64,000 nucleotides of DNA from Topomyia yanbarensis (GCF_030247195.1 NW_026683333.1:1-64000), one strand, 5' to 3'; positions 23,189 through 35,640 are shown, counted from the first letter of the stretch. Notes: generated from the letters alone by a model not told the origin. Numbers and translations are program-made.

Positions 23189-23192
23189 TTAA

Positions 23193-24070
23193 ATAGTTAG
23201 TTATATAAATGTTTCTGAAAATAATATACGAGTGCTTATATGACAGCTTGAAGCATAGAATGTTATTTACCAAAATAATAAAGCATGCGTTGACATATAA
23301 CATCGTTAACACTCGGAACACTAAGTAGGTCAAAAAAGTGGGAACGCTTGGTTCGGCCGGTTATATGTCAGTTAGTACCTAATCGATTGTAAAACTTTCT
23401 TCACCATTGGAAACTTAGTGTGGAAATTTTCCGTGACTTAACTTTTTATCGGTGCAGACAGCATAAGTCACCAAGTGACTTTACGCTTGTCCGGACATGC
23501 CGCAGACTCAGGCGATTCGCATTTAGTGCCAAAATATCCTGGCTCCTGCGTGTAGTAAACAAAAGGTTAAATCACAGGGAAATTCTAAGCTTGCTCAGAT
23601 GACCCTATTCCAAGCTTTTCTAAACTTTCTTCCTTCAATTTAATTGATTTTTTGTGTGTGTTTAAAAAGATAAATATTGATGAAGAAACGTGAAGAACTT
23701 CGTGAAAATTGTTGAAACAAAATTCTAAATTTCTCGAAACCAATAGCATTTTAAAACATGTAATTTAAAAGAACTTTGATTTGAAATGGCATTTAGAATC
23801 ACATTCATCCATGCCGGTGAACCGTGTAAATTTTCATCGGAGTCGAAGATGGTCGGTCCTAATTTTAAAATCAATTTGTTCAATTATTGAATGCTTAATT
23901 TTTTCATTATGGAGGTAGTGGTGCATTCACAGATAAACCGAGGAAACAATTTTTTTGAATAAGCGATCGAAATATGTGTTTTATTTATTTTTTACGATAT
24001 TTACTCGGTAAAGTCCAAATTGGGACATTTTGTCAAAAATTGTATTGTATTGTTTCGTCTGGGACTGGTA
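23193..24070. other. Unassigned DNA between elements
   Basis: No coding domain seen. A short inverted pair, TTGACATATAAC near 23291 and GGTTATATGTCA near 23360, suggests a small palindromic remnant. Confidence 0.4.
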
Positions 24071-24240
24071 GTTAAATTAGGGTGACCATATCAGACGAGT
24101 AAAAAACGAGTTTAATCCACCTAACAGTGTGATGAGACATTTCTTATAACACTTAACACTCTCTTAGGATATTATAACGATTGAGAATATTTACAACATG
24201 ATGTTTCGCGATGTTTTTGATAACACATACTACATGGGGA

Positions 24241-24487
24241 CAGGACGGATCCAGTATTTTTTTTTCGGGACGGGTCTGAAATTTATATTTTGGAATGAAT
24301 ATTGTACATTTCGTAATACGTAATAACCTTATTTAATGAGTATCAGTTTTGGTGATCAAATTTGGTTTGGTATGATTTTGAGTCTTAAAACTAATATAAA
24401 ATTTAAACTAATTTAAAATTTATCAACAATTAAAAAATTTCGGAGGGGGTCCGGACCCCAGAACCCTTGCCCCTGGATCTGCCACTG
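24241..24487. mobile_element. hAT-type MITE, 247 bp
   Basis: The left end is CAGGACGGATCCAG and the right end reversed is CAGTGGCAGATCCAGG. Flanks ACATGGGGA and ACATGGGA match apart from one extra G, consistent with an 8-bp TSD. No coding sequence. Confidence 0.6.
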
Positions 24488-25049
24488 ACATGGGACAGTG
24501 GTGGGCCTCTAGAACTGAAACTGCATTTCTATATCGACCTTTTCTGAAAGTGACCTCGTGGTGAGCGCCATATTTCGACTCACAATAGTTAGTAGTTGAA
24601 AAAAGGATTTTGATTGGAGTCATTATCACTAATCCTAACGCCTAAGTCTTTGATAATATTTACAAGTACTTTGTAATATTCACACCCTTATTAACAAAAG
24701 TGGAATTTTTAAAAGGATCTAATTTTTATTCATGTGCATAAAATATGCATTAGGATCTTAAAAGTTATATGTCCAAATATGAAAGGCGGCAATAACATAT
24801 GAATACACAAATTTTCAATTTTGCCGCAGCGCTTGTTCTGTATACCCTGAGCTTTAATTGTGTTTTTGTCTAAACCCCATTTTTGCGGTGACCGAAAATA
24901 AAACTCAAACAAATATTTTTTCATCGTTCTAAAATTTTCATTGTGTTTTCGAAATTGCTTTCTCCAGCGTCGTACGTAGGATTTCATTTTAATGCACTTT
25001 TTTTACAAAAGGAATTTTGTAACGATTTTTATGAAATGTTCAGCGTTGC

Positions 25050-25260
25050 CATTTTGCGAAAAATCAAACTATTGTCGCTTTCAATCGTTCTAAGGAATCT
25101 AAAAACACACACACACATACACACACATACATACACACACAGACATTTTCCGATCTCGACGAACTGAGTCGATTGGCATATGATACTCGGCCCTCCCGGT
25201 CGGGATTAGATTGACGAATTTTAGAGTGAATGAGAAAGGCAAAAACATTTTAGCAAATGT
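25050..25260 (+). repeat. Mosquito repeat with CA array and CGGCCCTC core, partial copy
   Basis: A CACACA array (25087-25142) is followed by GAACTGAGTCGATTGGCATA and ACTCGGCCCTCCCGGTCG. The same core recurs at 26500 (same strand) and near 61720 (reverse). It ends in a GAGAAAGGCA word that is also seen at 62960. Confidence 0.7.
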
Positions 25261-25479
25261 TGAAAGTTATGCATTTTTTTGGTGAGCTGTTCTATGTTTC
25301 ATAGACATTAAATCAATTTTAACTTCGCTTCCTATTAAATAAAGACCCTTATTACAGTACATCTCTACAAAAACGAGCTCAATTTGAAAAGAAATCTGAG
25401 GATTATGATTGATTACAGAACTCTGGAATTTTCTATTGGAATGTTTTCAGGCAGGATTTTGATATTGATGCAATTAGAC

Positions 25480-25735
25480 AACTGTGAAATCAAGACCAAT
25501 AGATCAGTTACATATCAGGACCCCATTCCGACAATTTATTAAAAGTCCTCATGATGTTTACAACAACAGGATATCAATGTACGGATCAGATAATTGTTAT
25601 TGTAGTATTGAATTGAATCAGTCTGCATCAATAAATTTTCAACTTCAATCCAATTTTTTTTGGGTGTGAGGGGGGGGGGGGTGCGTTGTATGGTGTTAAA
25701 CCCCAAAACCTTCTCTTGGCAACGCCATTGCTTGG
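25480..25735 (-). repeat. Truncated copy of the hAT element at 27.2 kb
   Basis: Read on the minus strand it begins CAATGGCGTTGCCAAG, then C-rich, then AAAAATTGGATTGAAGTTGA and TTGATGCAGACTGA. The element at 27234 has the same order of words (CAGTGGCGTAGCCAGG, C/G tract, TTGGATTGAAAAAAAAAATT, TTGATGCTGACGA). Only the first 250 bases are present. Confidence 0.6.
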
Positions 25736-25839
25736 AGTCATTTATTTCGCTTTTCATTTTCCGATATGTTTCAGATCGATCCGATGGTCATGAGTTAGAA
25801 AAATTGCAGTCAGAAGGTTCGCAGTAATCCACATACAAG

Positions 25840-26590
25840 AAGCCATAACTTTTAAAGTATTCAAAATAGATATTTGAAGTCTTCAGTAAAGTTATTCGCA
25901 AAAGTAAGAGCTTCAAATTTGCTGAAGACATCATTTCGATATAATCACTTCCAAGAAAATTTGTGAAAATATCTCACTCATAGGGGGATTAATCAGCAAA
26001 AGCACAATACCAAAAGAAAGGGCATATTGCCTCCATTAAATTCTCCGAAGATACTATTGACCTAAAATAAGCCGTTTTGGCGTTAAAAATAGATTACATG
26101 TTTTTGGTCATATTTCTGGCAATGGGAAATGATAAAAATCTTTCGTCCGCATTTAATGTTAAATATCTCTTTTGATAATAGTCCGATTTCAACAATCTAT
26201 AGCTTGTTCGAAAGGTATTTGTTAAAGCTATCTAAAAACATATAAATTGTTAATCTATATTGTCAACTTCGGCAAATAATTCCAAGAAACTGCAAAAAAC
26301 GCCATTTTTACACATTCAAACATTCATATCTTGGAAACTAAACATCAGAATCAAAAACAAATTAATAGCGTTCATACTGTTTTTTAGTTCTTTCATTTAC
26401 AATTGGTTTGGATAAGATCGGTTCAGCCATTGCTGAGAAACACGAATGAGAATTTGTCCGTTACATACACACACACACAGACACACACACACAGACATTG
26501 TCCCAAATCGTCGAGCTGAGTCGATTGGTATATAAGACTCGGCCCTCCGGGCCTCGGAAAAAATCTTGAAAGTTTGAGCGAATTCTATAC
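25840..26590 (+). repeat. Dispersed AT-rich repeat with CA-array 3' end
   Basis: Shares 25880-26000 with 18880-19220. It ends in a CACACA stretch at 26464-26497, then GAGCTGAGTCGATTGGTATA and ACTCGGCCCTCCGGGCCTCG. Non-coding. The conserved core is the same as at 25.1 and 61.7 kb. Confidence 0.6.
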
Positions 26591-26949
26591 ATTTCTTTTA
26601 TAAGAAATGTAAAACCAGGACAGTCGAAAGGGGACTGCCTCTCCCCGTTACCTCTTAATCGACTGTGACTTCTCCGTAGGGTTTCGGCAATTTAAAAGTT
26701 CTAGGGTATGGAAGGCCAGAGAGTCTACCATTAGAATTCAATCTCCGGGCACTTTTTCGGATTATTAAACCCCCAGTTCTTGCTACACCACATTCAGCGA
26801 AGGTTTCATGCTATTTTTGGAAAAATAGCTAATGGTCTGTACTGGACCGGCGAGGAGTTTTCAGTACTAAATACACGTCATTGAAGTAAAGCAGAAACAT
26901 CAACGGTCTCAAGTAGCTTCCATCCGCTATTCCTGATGTAAAAATAAGT

Positions 26950-27215
26950 ACGTGACAATCTTCATCTCTTGAGTTGGAGCACGAGATTCCATACTCCCTC
27001 TTATGTAGGATGGTAGACTCGGTAGGTTAGTCGCTGTTAAGCGTCCAGGCATGAAGCTATATTAATCGTAGATTAGGTACTGTTTGTATTGATCCTGAAG
27101 AGGTTCACCAGCTCGAGAGAGCGCTCAATGAAGTCATTCCACGATAGCTATTGATGTTTCGCCATTCACCGTTTCAAGGATTGGAAGCATGTTCGCGAAT
27201 TTCTAGCAAAAACAA
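26950..27215 (-). pseudogene. Scrap of a CR1-type reverse transcriptase
   Basis: The minus strand encodes NINSYRGMTSLSAL (27170 to 27128) and FMPGRLTATNLPSL (27056 to 27016). These correspond to the RT region N-x-Y-RGI-S and the FMPGRSTTTNLLSF block found in CR1 LINEs, and the first matches NIDNYRGISCLS in the copy at 13.9 kb. Stops and shifts separate the pieces. The fragment is cut at its upstream side by the hAT element at 27234. Confidence 0.5.
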
Positions 27216-27233
27216 ACGAGAAGGTGAGTCACC

Positions 27234-28720
27234 CAGTGGCGTAGCCAGGGGGGGGGGGGTAGGGGGTTAAACCCCCCCCCAAACCAAAATTAATTGGATT
27301 GAAAAAAAAAATTGATGCTGACGAATTTAATTTAATATTCTACAAAATATTTTTGGAAAATATTCTCTGATCACTACATTGAGAACTGTCATGAGAACTT
27401 TTGGAAAATTGTGGGAAGGGGATCTTGTAACTTATCTCTTAGCCAAAATCCCATAGTTGTCAAATTACTTCAATGTAAAATAAAATAACTGTCTGAATTA
27501 TTATGAGCTCATTTTTGGAAAGATGCTTCAAAATATGGATTAGAGACAATTTTTTGAATGGGAATCTAAATTTGAATAGGTTGATTGCATATAAAACATA
27601 AGCTTGTTTACCGAAAACTTACATACATTTCAACATTTGCTGAAAATGTATTTTTTTAGATTGTGTAGAGTTTAGACAACAATTCAATATGGTTAACAAC
27701 AAGAATAACATTTCAGAAACTTGTTGAAAGCTGATGTAATTTTGTCTCTAGCAGGTCAGGATCGGTTTTATGAGCATTGGATTTTTGTTGTATTATCAAC
27801 TATATGAATAGCCTCTTAGCAGGATGCAATGAATGGCGTACTAAAATTTTGTGTGCTACGTACTAGTACTGCAAGTTGTGAGATTGACTAATGAAGAAAA
27901 GTAAAATTAATGCTCGATAAATTTTTAACGGTCACGATCACATTCATTTGAAAATGCCAAATTTCGATGTTAAGTAACATTGAAGAATTTCAAAACGTAA
28001 AACTGTTCATCTGCTGATAGAATAATTTTGACGGTTAATCCTCCTAGAAGTAATTATAGACAAGAATTACTCTTCAACCAAATTTGGGTCGAGACTTAAT
28101 ATCTCCAGCAAAGTTTTCGAAAGTGCTATTTCAAACAACTTTGTCAAAGACATAAATATCCCACATATTCAGAGTATCGAAATATAGTAGTAGAAAACCT
28201 TTACAACAAGCTATTCTGAAATTACTGTATTTGATAAATCTCTTCTGCGGTAATTAAATAATAAATTCACATTGCGTTCAAGGTGTTTTTGAAGCTTACA
28301 AAAAAAATAAGGGAACTGGATATAAAACAAATAATTCCCAGATATTAAAAGGACTCAAAACACAAAGAGTGATTCCATTTTCAGGAGCTAGCATCAATTC
28401 GGCGCTAGCTTAGTCCGCCCACCAAGTTAGTGTCGGATTCTGATGAGATGAAGTCGAAACGCAAGTTTCAGTTCCATCCATCCATAATTTAGTTATAGGT
28501 TTTGTGTTCTCAACGCGCAATGATTGTTTCAAACAATTTTATAGCGCAGAAAAAAATAGTTTTCACCTAAATTTTTTTTTCACTAAGAAGAAATATAGCA
28601 GGCCCAGTCCATTTAAATCCCTACATGTTGAATTCATGTAGCCTTCATATTTTCAACAAAATTGTTTGAAATGACATTATCAAAAACCCCCTCCAAACCA
28701 AATTTCTGGCAACGCCACTG
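27234..28720. mobile_element. Non-autonomous hAT element, 1,487 bp, perfect 8-bp TSD
   Basis: The ends CAGTGGCGTAGCCAGG and, in reverse, CAGTGGCGTTGCCAG are inverted copies. Both flanks carry GAGTCACC (27226-27233 and 28721-28728). CAG-starting ends and an 8-bp TSD define hAT. A 12-base G run and a C run sit next to the left end. No transposase domain was seen in the interior. Confidence 0.9.
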
Positions 28721-29246
28721 GAGTCACCAAACCCTCGATGTGTCTTCTCAGAGAGCAAATGAAATTCTTCAGGTCTCGGTTTGAACGACGAATTAAGCCG
28801 ACAAGAAGCTCGTTTCATCGACATTTATATCGGCGTCAGAGTTTGTTCCACAACTGAAATCGGTTGGATCTATTTGGCTGTCAAATTCCATTGCAAACGG
28901 ACTACACCTCATTCATATCCAACGTACATACGAACGTTCTTTCTCTTTTCAATTTCTATGTAAGAAAAGGAAGTTGAGAAGAGAACTAACGAGGCACTTT
29001 TGAAGGATTAAAAAAGACATCGGATACTATAATTGAGAGATTCAAGTGTATTAAGCTCTGTTTGTCGTATTCTGGTCGGTCGTAACTGCGTAACTGTAGG
29101 CTTAATATAGATAAATATTTTAGGCTTACAGGAGAAAAGGCAGGACAAATCAAGCATTTTTTTCGACTTCTCAGGACACCAGGGTAGTCAGTAAAAAACC
29201 AGGACATGTCCTGGGAAACCAGGACGTATGGTCACCCTAGTTAAAT

Positions 29247-30559
29247 AGGTTCGAAGTCGCCGTAATTGTGAGCTTTACTTCTGGTTCTAAATATAATAGG
29301 ATGGTTTCTATGGTTCGAAAAAAAAAGTTCAAATGATTTTTTTCACATACTCAGGTTAGAAATACACAGAACATAAGATGTGCTTTTCGTCAGATATTGG
29401 TGCCTTTGCCCATACATGTTCAAAGTCCCTATATTTACAGTGTTCTATCGCATCAAAGAAAAACAATAAAAGGAATATTATAAATATTTCTCTGAAACTG
29501 ACGGCGTACGATTCTGCTGTGCCCGAAGTCATTAAGATCCGGTCTGGCCTGTAGCGCGTTGTGGTTGGTTGGCATGAAGGAACCTAACGCGATTGTTAGT
29601 CGCTTTACTAGAAAGCTTCGTGTCTATGTCCCAGTATGTGACGTGGAGATAGATGACGTAGTTGCCGAGGAGAATTTCATTTTCGGAGTTCTGCTGAAGG
29701 ATGGGATTTACCGATTAAAACATCCCTTACTCTAGCCAGTAAAAATTCTCGACTGCAAACAAATGCATTCATATGAGCCTGTCATAAAGTTTTATTTCTG
29801 CCAGCTACACTATTACATAGAGTTGATTCAAAAATAATTAAACCTGATCTCTGCTACTCGTTGGCAACTTAGTTACGATTCGGTATCGCGTTCCATTGCG
29901 CGTCAGGTATTGTTTTTGTTTAGAATAAATCGGGCTTTGCAGCGGAACAGACCCATGTTTCCTTTCGGTAATCTATCCGGCAGCCTGTGCCCACCGACTG
30001 TTTCCTGTCGCTATCAGCACAAACACAAACATCGTGTGAATATCAGTTTTATGTTCGGTTCAGCTTACTCTACGGCAGCAGTAAGGACAACAACAACAAC
30101 AACAACAATAATTATAACAAAAGCACTCTCCGCAAATGGACTAGGATAGCAATTGTTGATAAAAAGAGCAAACATATATACAGTTTCGCTTTTGCAGCAC
30201 CGCCTGCTCTGCCATTTACTGATATGCTCAAAGCCAGCAATGGATTCCGGCAGGTGCAGGATTATCGTTTCGCACATTGTTTCTGCCATTGTTGTCCGGG
30301 GGATTAGTGCTTTGTTTAGCGCTGATTCAGCTCTTTATACTATGGATGGATTTTTTTTCTCTTCTCAATGCGGCGCCAGTTTGTAAATTTTGCAGCTAGC
30401 TTTTTATGTAGGTATCACACGTTTAGCATTACGCTACGTGCTTGTGAAAAACTTGCCCATTGTATGAATTCATGATGAAGTATGCGCCCAGTGCGGAACT
30501 CCATGAATATGTAGCAGTACTGCACGCTTCTCAATTGAAAATTTCGAATATATATTCGA
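29247..30559. other. Unassigned DNA with a CAA microsatellite and a repeated coding-like scrap
   Basis: At 29600-29720 an open segment encodes LRVYVPVCDVEIDDVV. A related segment at 49350-49420 encodes YHVYVPAGDVEIDGVV, so both derive from one repeated coding sequence I cannot name. At 30089-30110 there is a CAA repeat. A word CAGCAGTAAGGAC at 30078 could be a splice donor. No gene model is supported. Confidence 0.3.
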
Positions 30560-30898
30560 TTGTATGGGACTGAACTTGACACTTCTTGTTCAGATGCGGA
30601 AAATATACGGCCAACAAAAAAAATGAAATTTCATCCAGACCAGATATCATTACATAAACGGATGCTTGAAAAGTTTTCCTTCAACTTGTCAGCTGTCGGA
30701 AGCGAGCTTTCCTTCCCCGAGTGCGATGTAATCCTCAACCCTTAAGTCTCGTATGGCGAGATAAGAGCACAAGACAAAGCTTGCTTGTATTTCAAAACCG
30801 TCACCCCAACCGGCAGCACAAGACGACCACAATGATGACGAAGCAGAATTTAATCCAGCGAGCATTAGTGTAATCATCGAAGCCATTAAATCAAAATA
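30560..30898 (+). pseudogene. Unrecognised broken coding-like segment
   Basis: An ATG-started frame (30560-30743) encodes a polar 61-residue segment with basic stretch RPTKKMKFHPDQ, then stops. In another frame an acidic segment (DDHNDDEAEFNPASISVIIE) runs to a TAA at 30896-30898 and is followed by AATAAA-like words. The two halves could be one frameshifted protein ending, possibly a retropseudogene. I do not recognise the family. Confidence 0.22.
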
Positions 30899-31499
30899 AA
30901 AGACAATAAATTTAAATTCAGTTTCTCGCACCGTGCGTCGCTGTCCGCTGCTGATCCCATATCATCTCAACTCGTCGTAATAATGTATTTCGTTCTATCC
31001 TGGTGTGGCCTCAGGGCGAAGGATGAGGAAAAATCGTTATCAACTTCTTGTGAGCATAATTTCAGCTACGGTTCGGGAGGCTTTTCGAGGACTACGTCAT
31101 GCGTCACAGTGGGAAATTGTGATTGATTCATACGTTTCACTAAGCTAAACAGATTTCAACTATTTTTATATAAATAACAGAGCCAACGGGCTAATGGCAA
31201 TCAGGATTAGATAGTCACTGGTAGTGACTTTAGTTGTTCTAGATTCGACATGGTCAAGTTTGTGTAAACGCGTGGTAGTTCAATCTTTAAAATTTCAGCG
31301 TAATCCACCTAGCGTGTCCATACAATACAATCGACTGGTTATGCCTAGTGGTTCATCCGTTGAACATTTTTACACAATATTTGGGTGTTTTCTAATAATG
31401 CAAGCTTTGCACTATTCTAAGGAAAAAAATGGGTAGAAACTTATTTTGCGCGTGAAAGGCGCTAGAGCAAAAACAAAATTAGATATTGAATTTGTGTTT
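30899..31499. other. Unassigned DNA
   Basis: No element end, coding domain or RNA gene seen. Confidence 0.4.
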
Positions 31500-31504
31500 C
31501 GACA

Positions 31505-31800
31505 TCGTCTCAACAGAATCCGACACTAACTTAGTGCTAGAACTAATAGCGTTTTCGTTTTGCTACACCGGTGTAGTGCAAAGAAAGAGATAGACTGATT
31601 ACACCCAAGTTTAAATGAGTGTAGCACCGACTACACCGGTGTAGTGCACTATCAAAAACGAAAATGCCATAAGCTTGTGCCGGATTGACGATAGCTGCAA
31701 AGAGACAGAAACACAGATACACAAATCGTTCCTCCGCCTTTGGAGGTTGCATCCATCAGGCACTAAGTTTGTGTCGGATTCTGATGAGACAAAGTCGGAA
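31505..31800. repeat. Nested inverted-repeat element with ACACCGGTGT palindromes
   Basis: An outer pair: CAGAATCCGACACTAACTTA near 31513 and its imperfect complement near 31765-31790. An inner pair: GCGTTTTCGTTTTGCTACAC near 31549 and its imperfect complement near 31650. Each inner arm holds the perfect palindrome CTACACCGGTGTAG. The outer words also occur inside the hAT element at about 28425. Probably a MITE of about 290 bp. Confidence 0.6.
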
Positions 31801-32099
31801 TGCAAATGTTATAACTAATTTAATGCTTATTAAGTTTTATTTACACAAAGCATGCTGTTTCTATCGCGAATTTGGTATGTTCGACATGTCGACAAGCGTC
31901 CAATGATTTTTGGTTGAGAGGATTGTTCTTCTTCGTTTTTGATTCATGTTTGTTATCTTTAGGGGTAGATTCGAGGGAACTCCATTTCATGGGCGGGAAC
32001 CGCTCAGTTACAAGGTGTTTCTGGTATTCAAGTCACATAAGGCTTCGAATGGAACAAATTGTGCGTAATTTGGGATATGGATGTTTACGCCAACTTTTT

Positions 32100-35000
32100 T
32101 AATACTCTTCGAGAAGAATTTTCGAATGCACCGTTACGCTTCGATCGTGAATTCCAGCAGTGCACGAAAATAGTTTTTGGTCCTTTGTGGGCTAGCGCAA
32201 AGTTTTCTTTATCGTTAACTAGTGTGGTCCGTGTTCTGAGAGAAACGATTCCATAATTTCTTCGCAAAAGAAATCATGACAATTGCCCTCTACGCTTTTA
32301 TCCCAAATTTTACGAAATGTGTTTATCGTAAAAAAAACATTATTTGAGTACTGCGGCTATTCCCTCCGATGCACAAAAGTTCTTGAATCAATCCTAAAAG
32401 TTTACAAATAGTTAATGTAGGAAATCGCCCAACTTTTGCACGAGCTGGCAGAGAAGAGGTGTTAGATGTAACGCTCTGCTCTGACGCTATTACGCATGAG
32501 TTGGCAAACTGGCTCGTACCAAATGAGCTCGAACCGTCGTTATCTGATCGTACATATCGTAATCTTAAATCTACGAACTGGGACCTCTACGAAGAGGACT
32601 TGGCGATTAGGTTTCATGGGTATCTTCCAACGATTAAATCTCCAAATGACTTGGATGACACCTTAGATGAATACCGAACTTGTTCGACTCAAAAACTTGT
32701 GTAGAAGAGTTTACAATCACAGCCGCAGTGGCGGATCAGAGGCCTGTAAGTTGGCTCGCAAAGCATACAGAAATGCTCTTAGATCCTCTGAGCGATGCGG
32801 TTGGAAAAGCCTCTGCACAAATGTCTTAATAGTCAACGAGACTAGTAAATTAAATAATTTACTTTCGAATTCGAAAGACTTTCATGTCAGTTCGATTAGA
32901 ACTGCTGATGGTGAATACTCGTTTGACGAAGATGTAGCACTCAACTGTCTTTTTGACACGCACTTTTCAGGCTGTACGTAGTCATCACTGACGACTGCCC
33001 CCTGAGTTTTGACAACCGAATCGTTCAAATGGGCGATTGAAAGTTTTGCTCCGTATAAGTCTCCTGGAAAAGATGGAACCATTCCAGTTCTACTTCAAAG
33101 AGGATATGATCGCTTCAAACATTATTTGAAAAAAGTTCTTATTGGTAGTCGTGCTTCAGGATACATTCCATTGGCGTGGCGGAAAATAAGTGTAAAACTC
33201 ATCCCCAAAGGTAGCTGCGTCACTTATGAGGAGACAAAGAGCTTCAGACCGAATGGTCTGACCTCTTTCTTTTTCCAATCAGTGGAATGCTGCATGCAAT
33301 GCAACATGCATATCAGCGAGGGAAGTCTACTACCACCCTGTTACACAATGCTGCCTACAACATTGTAAAAGCTTTTTTGCAAAAGCAATCAAGTACAGCA
33401 CTTTTTCTTGATATTGAAGGTGCTTTTGACAACGTATCTTTCGAATCCATTTTGAAAGCAGCACGAGGTGATGGAGTACCTTCGCATATCACGAACTGGA
33501 TACACACAATGCTTAGCAACCGACATCTGTGCTCATCGTTAAGACAAGTAGAGATAAGGAAACTGATTGTCTGCGGATGCCCTCAAGGTAGTGTGCTGTC
33601 ACCACTTCTATGGAACATTGTCCCCGATGGCTTGTTGAGGAAACTTAATGAGCTTGGGTTTCCGACCATTGGTTTCGCCGTTGATTATCGAATAATGATC
33701 AGCGGTGTCTACATTAACACTCTTTTTGATTTAATGCAACAAGCCTTATGTGTTGTTGAGCAATGGTGTATTCATGTTGGACTATTATTTAATCCAAATA
33801 AAACATCAATACATGCAACGTAGGATTACAACCGGAGGTCGTCCGCTGCAGTTCCTTGACTCTGAAATTGTTGTCGCAAATCACGTTAAGTACGTTGGAC
33901 TGATTCTTGACTCCAAACTTAATTGGACAGCTCACATCGATTTCAGAATCAAGAGAGCTTGCATGGCTATCGGACAATGTGAAAGAACTTTTGGCAAATC
34001 TTGGGAACTCAAACGCAAATACATTCAGTGGATCTACACAACAATTGTTAGATCAATACTGGCATACGAGTGCATTGTTTGGTTGCAGAAGGGAGAAGTT
34101 ATGACAATCCAATAAAAGATAAACCAGCTTCAGAGGGTGGTATTGATGGCGATGGCTGGCGAGTTTTTGACAACATCTACTGTTGCTCTAGAGGCACTCC
34201 TGAACATGAAACCACTATGTGGATTTCTGAAACAAGAATCACTTTCTCGTGCATACCGTCTTACGATTATCGGGTTCTGGAACAGTAACACAAGAGATCG
34301 TGCAACTACCAACATAAGACTGTGGCCCCAATTGATTACTTGGGATGAATATACATTTGCTTCCAGACAGTGGTGAAAATTTTCATTTTCAAATGCCAAC
34401 TTTCAGCTCAAACCCAAGCATGATTCAAATTCAAAGCCTCCCTTAATCATTCACTTTCAAGTTGGCGGGATTTTCATAACCAAACCGTACATCGTCATTT
34501 CAAATTGATGCTTTTTCATTCACCAACCAAAATTGTCATCTGCTTTGTAGAGGCCAGTTTAGGTTAAATGTTGACATATGTTTCGTTTTCAAGCTTACAT
34601 GAGCAGTAAGAAGTATGTTCCGAGTAGTTTTGCTTGAAAAAGCTGGTCAATATCCTAGAACAGAGATATTCACAGGGTCAATGAAATCGAAAATGAATGG
34701 AAAATGATTGAGCAGCTCGGCTGTTTGAATGAATGATGCAAACGAAAAACGGCGAATTGAACGTAGTAGGGCATGATATGAGATTTGTTCTTCCTTCAAG
34801 TTCAAAACAACCTGGTGAAAATTTGCAGCTCTGCTTCCAGTAACCTCACGAGGAATGGCTGTCTGACTGGATGGAGCGACAACTTGAAGAATACGTAGTT
34901 TGTTATACTGACGGTTCTTTGTTGGAGGTCTGAGCCGGTGCTAGTGTCTACTTTCGTAAAATGAGATTAAACCAATCTCATTCGCGTGGTACTAACCGTA

Positions 35001-35260
35001 TTCTAAGCAGAAATTTTCGCGATTCTGTGTGACGTATAATCGGCACTTCAACGGGGAGCTTGTTGTAAAAGAATTTATTTTTGCTCTGACAGTCAGGCTG
35101 CCATGAAACACTTCATTCTGCAGAGTCGAGATAGAAATTGGTAATCACATCTCGAACTCAAATCGAAGAACTTAGCATTGCAAATGCTATCTACCTTCTA
35201 TAGGTACCCGGTTATTCTGGTATTACTGGAAATGAAGGGGTGAAGAATGCTGCATTTTAA
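32100..35260 (+). pseudogene. Decayed RNase H-bearing LINE ORF2
   Basis: The endonuclease C-terminal part is near 32420-32500: VGNRPTFARAGREEVLDVTL. A linker rich in Arg and Cys follows (32670-32980). RT runs from 33010 (APYKSPGKDGTIP) through FLDIEGAFDNVSF (33398), GCPQGSVLSPLLW and the active-site region GFAVDYRIMI near 33680, where the usual FADD is FAVD, a lost catalytic Asp. A further RT/thumb frame goes to 34115. RNase H traces follow after an inserted block: CYTDGSLL near 34900, a CSDSQAA motif near 35075 and YPVILVLLEMKG/GITGNEGVKNA near 35210-35250. Domain order places it in the I superclade. Frameshifts, stops and the lost Asp show it is dead. A related scrap is at 48.24-48.52 kb. 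Confidence 0.7.
34375..34845. other. Unidentified insert between RT and RNase H parts of the LINE
   Basis: About 470 bases, rich in TTCA and GAAAA words, separate LINE coding text ending with CTTCCAGACAG from text resuming with CTTCCAGTAACC. The repeated CTTCCAG may be the TSD of an unknown element. No terminal inverted repeat was confirmed. Confidence 0.3.
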
Positions 35261-35640
35261 TGTAGAATACATTTAAGCTTTCAATATAGGGGTCCCGTTT
35301 CAAAATATCGGCTGCGGCGCCGCGTCAGATTTTGAACGTTAATAACTTTTATCATACTTAACAGAATGATTTGATTTTTAGGCCAATTTGTTGAAAATAT
35401 GTTCCTCTATGCTGTATTAAAATTTGAAGTATGTATAACATGCACTAATAACAAAAAATTGTGTTTTGAAAAATCTTTCGAAAACGACTCGGAAAAGTGA
35501 AAATTTTTAGCCCATCCCGCACAGAGCCATCACTTTGGGAGACCAACCGAACAATAAAATAATGAAAAGTTTATATATAGGTCCACTACATGTTTGTTCC
35601 TATGATTATTCGCATTGGGTTGCTTGACGAGAGCAGTTGG
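35261..35640. other. Spacer before the histone H3 relics
   Basis: Words from 35280-35440 (TCAATATA, CCCCATTTC-like, TAACTTT.AT) recur in diverged form at 38290-38470 beyond the third H3 relic, suggesting that the duplicated unit includes spacer DNA. Confidence 0.35.

Larger units (their letters stand above)
24078..29239. mobile_element. 5,162-bp TIR element (hAT-like) carrying nested insertions
   Basis: The left end TAGGGTGACCATA and the right end TATGGTCACCCTA are exact inverted copies. Both flanks carry the direct repeat GTTAAAT (24071-24077 and 29240-29246). The 7-base duplication is one short of the 8 expected for hAT, so the superfamily is provisional. No transposase survives. The interior contains a 247-bp hAT MITE, two CA-rich repeat copies, a CR1 RT scrap and a 1,487-bp hAT with its own TSD, so much of its length is later insertion. 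Confidence 0.75.
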
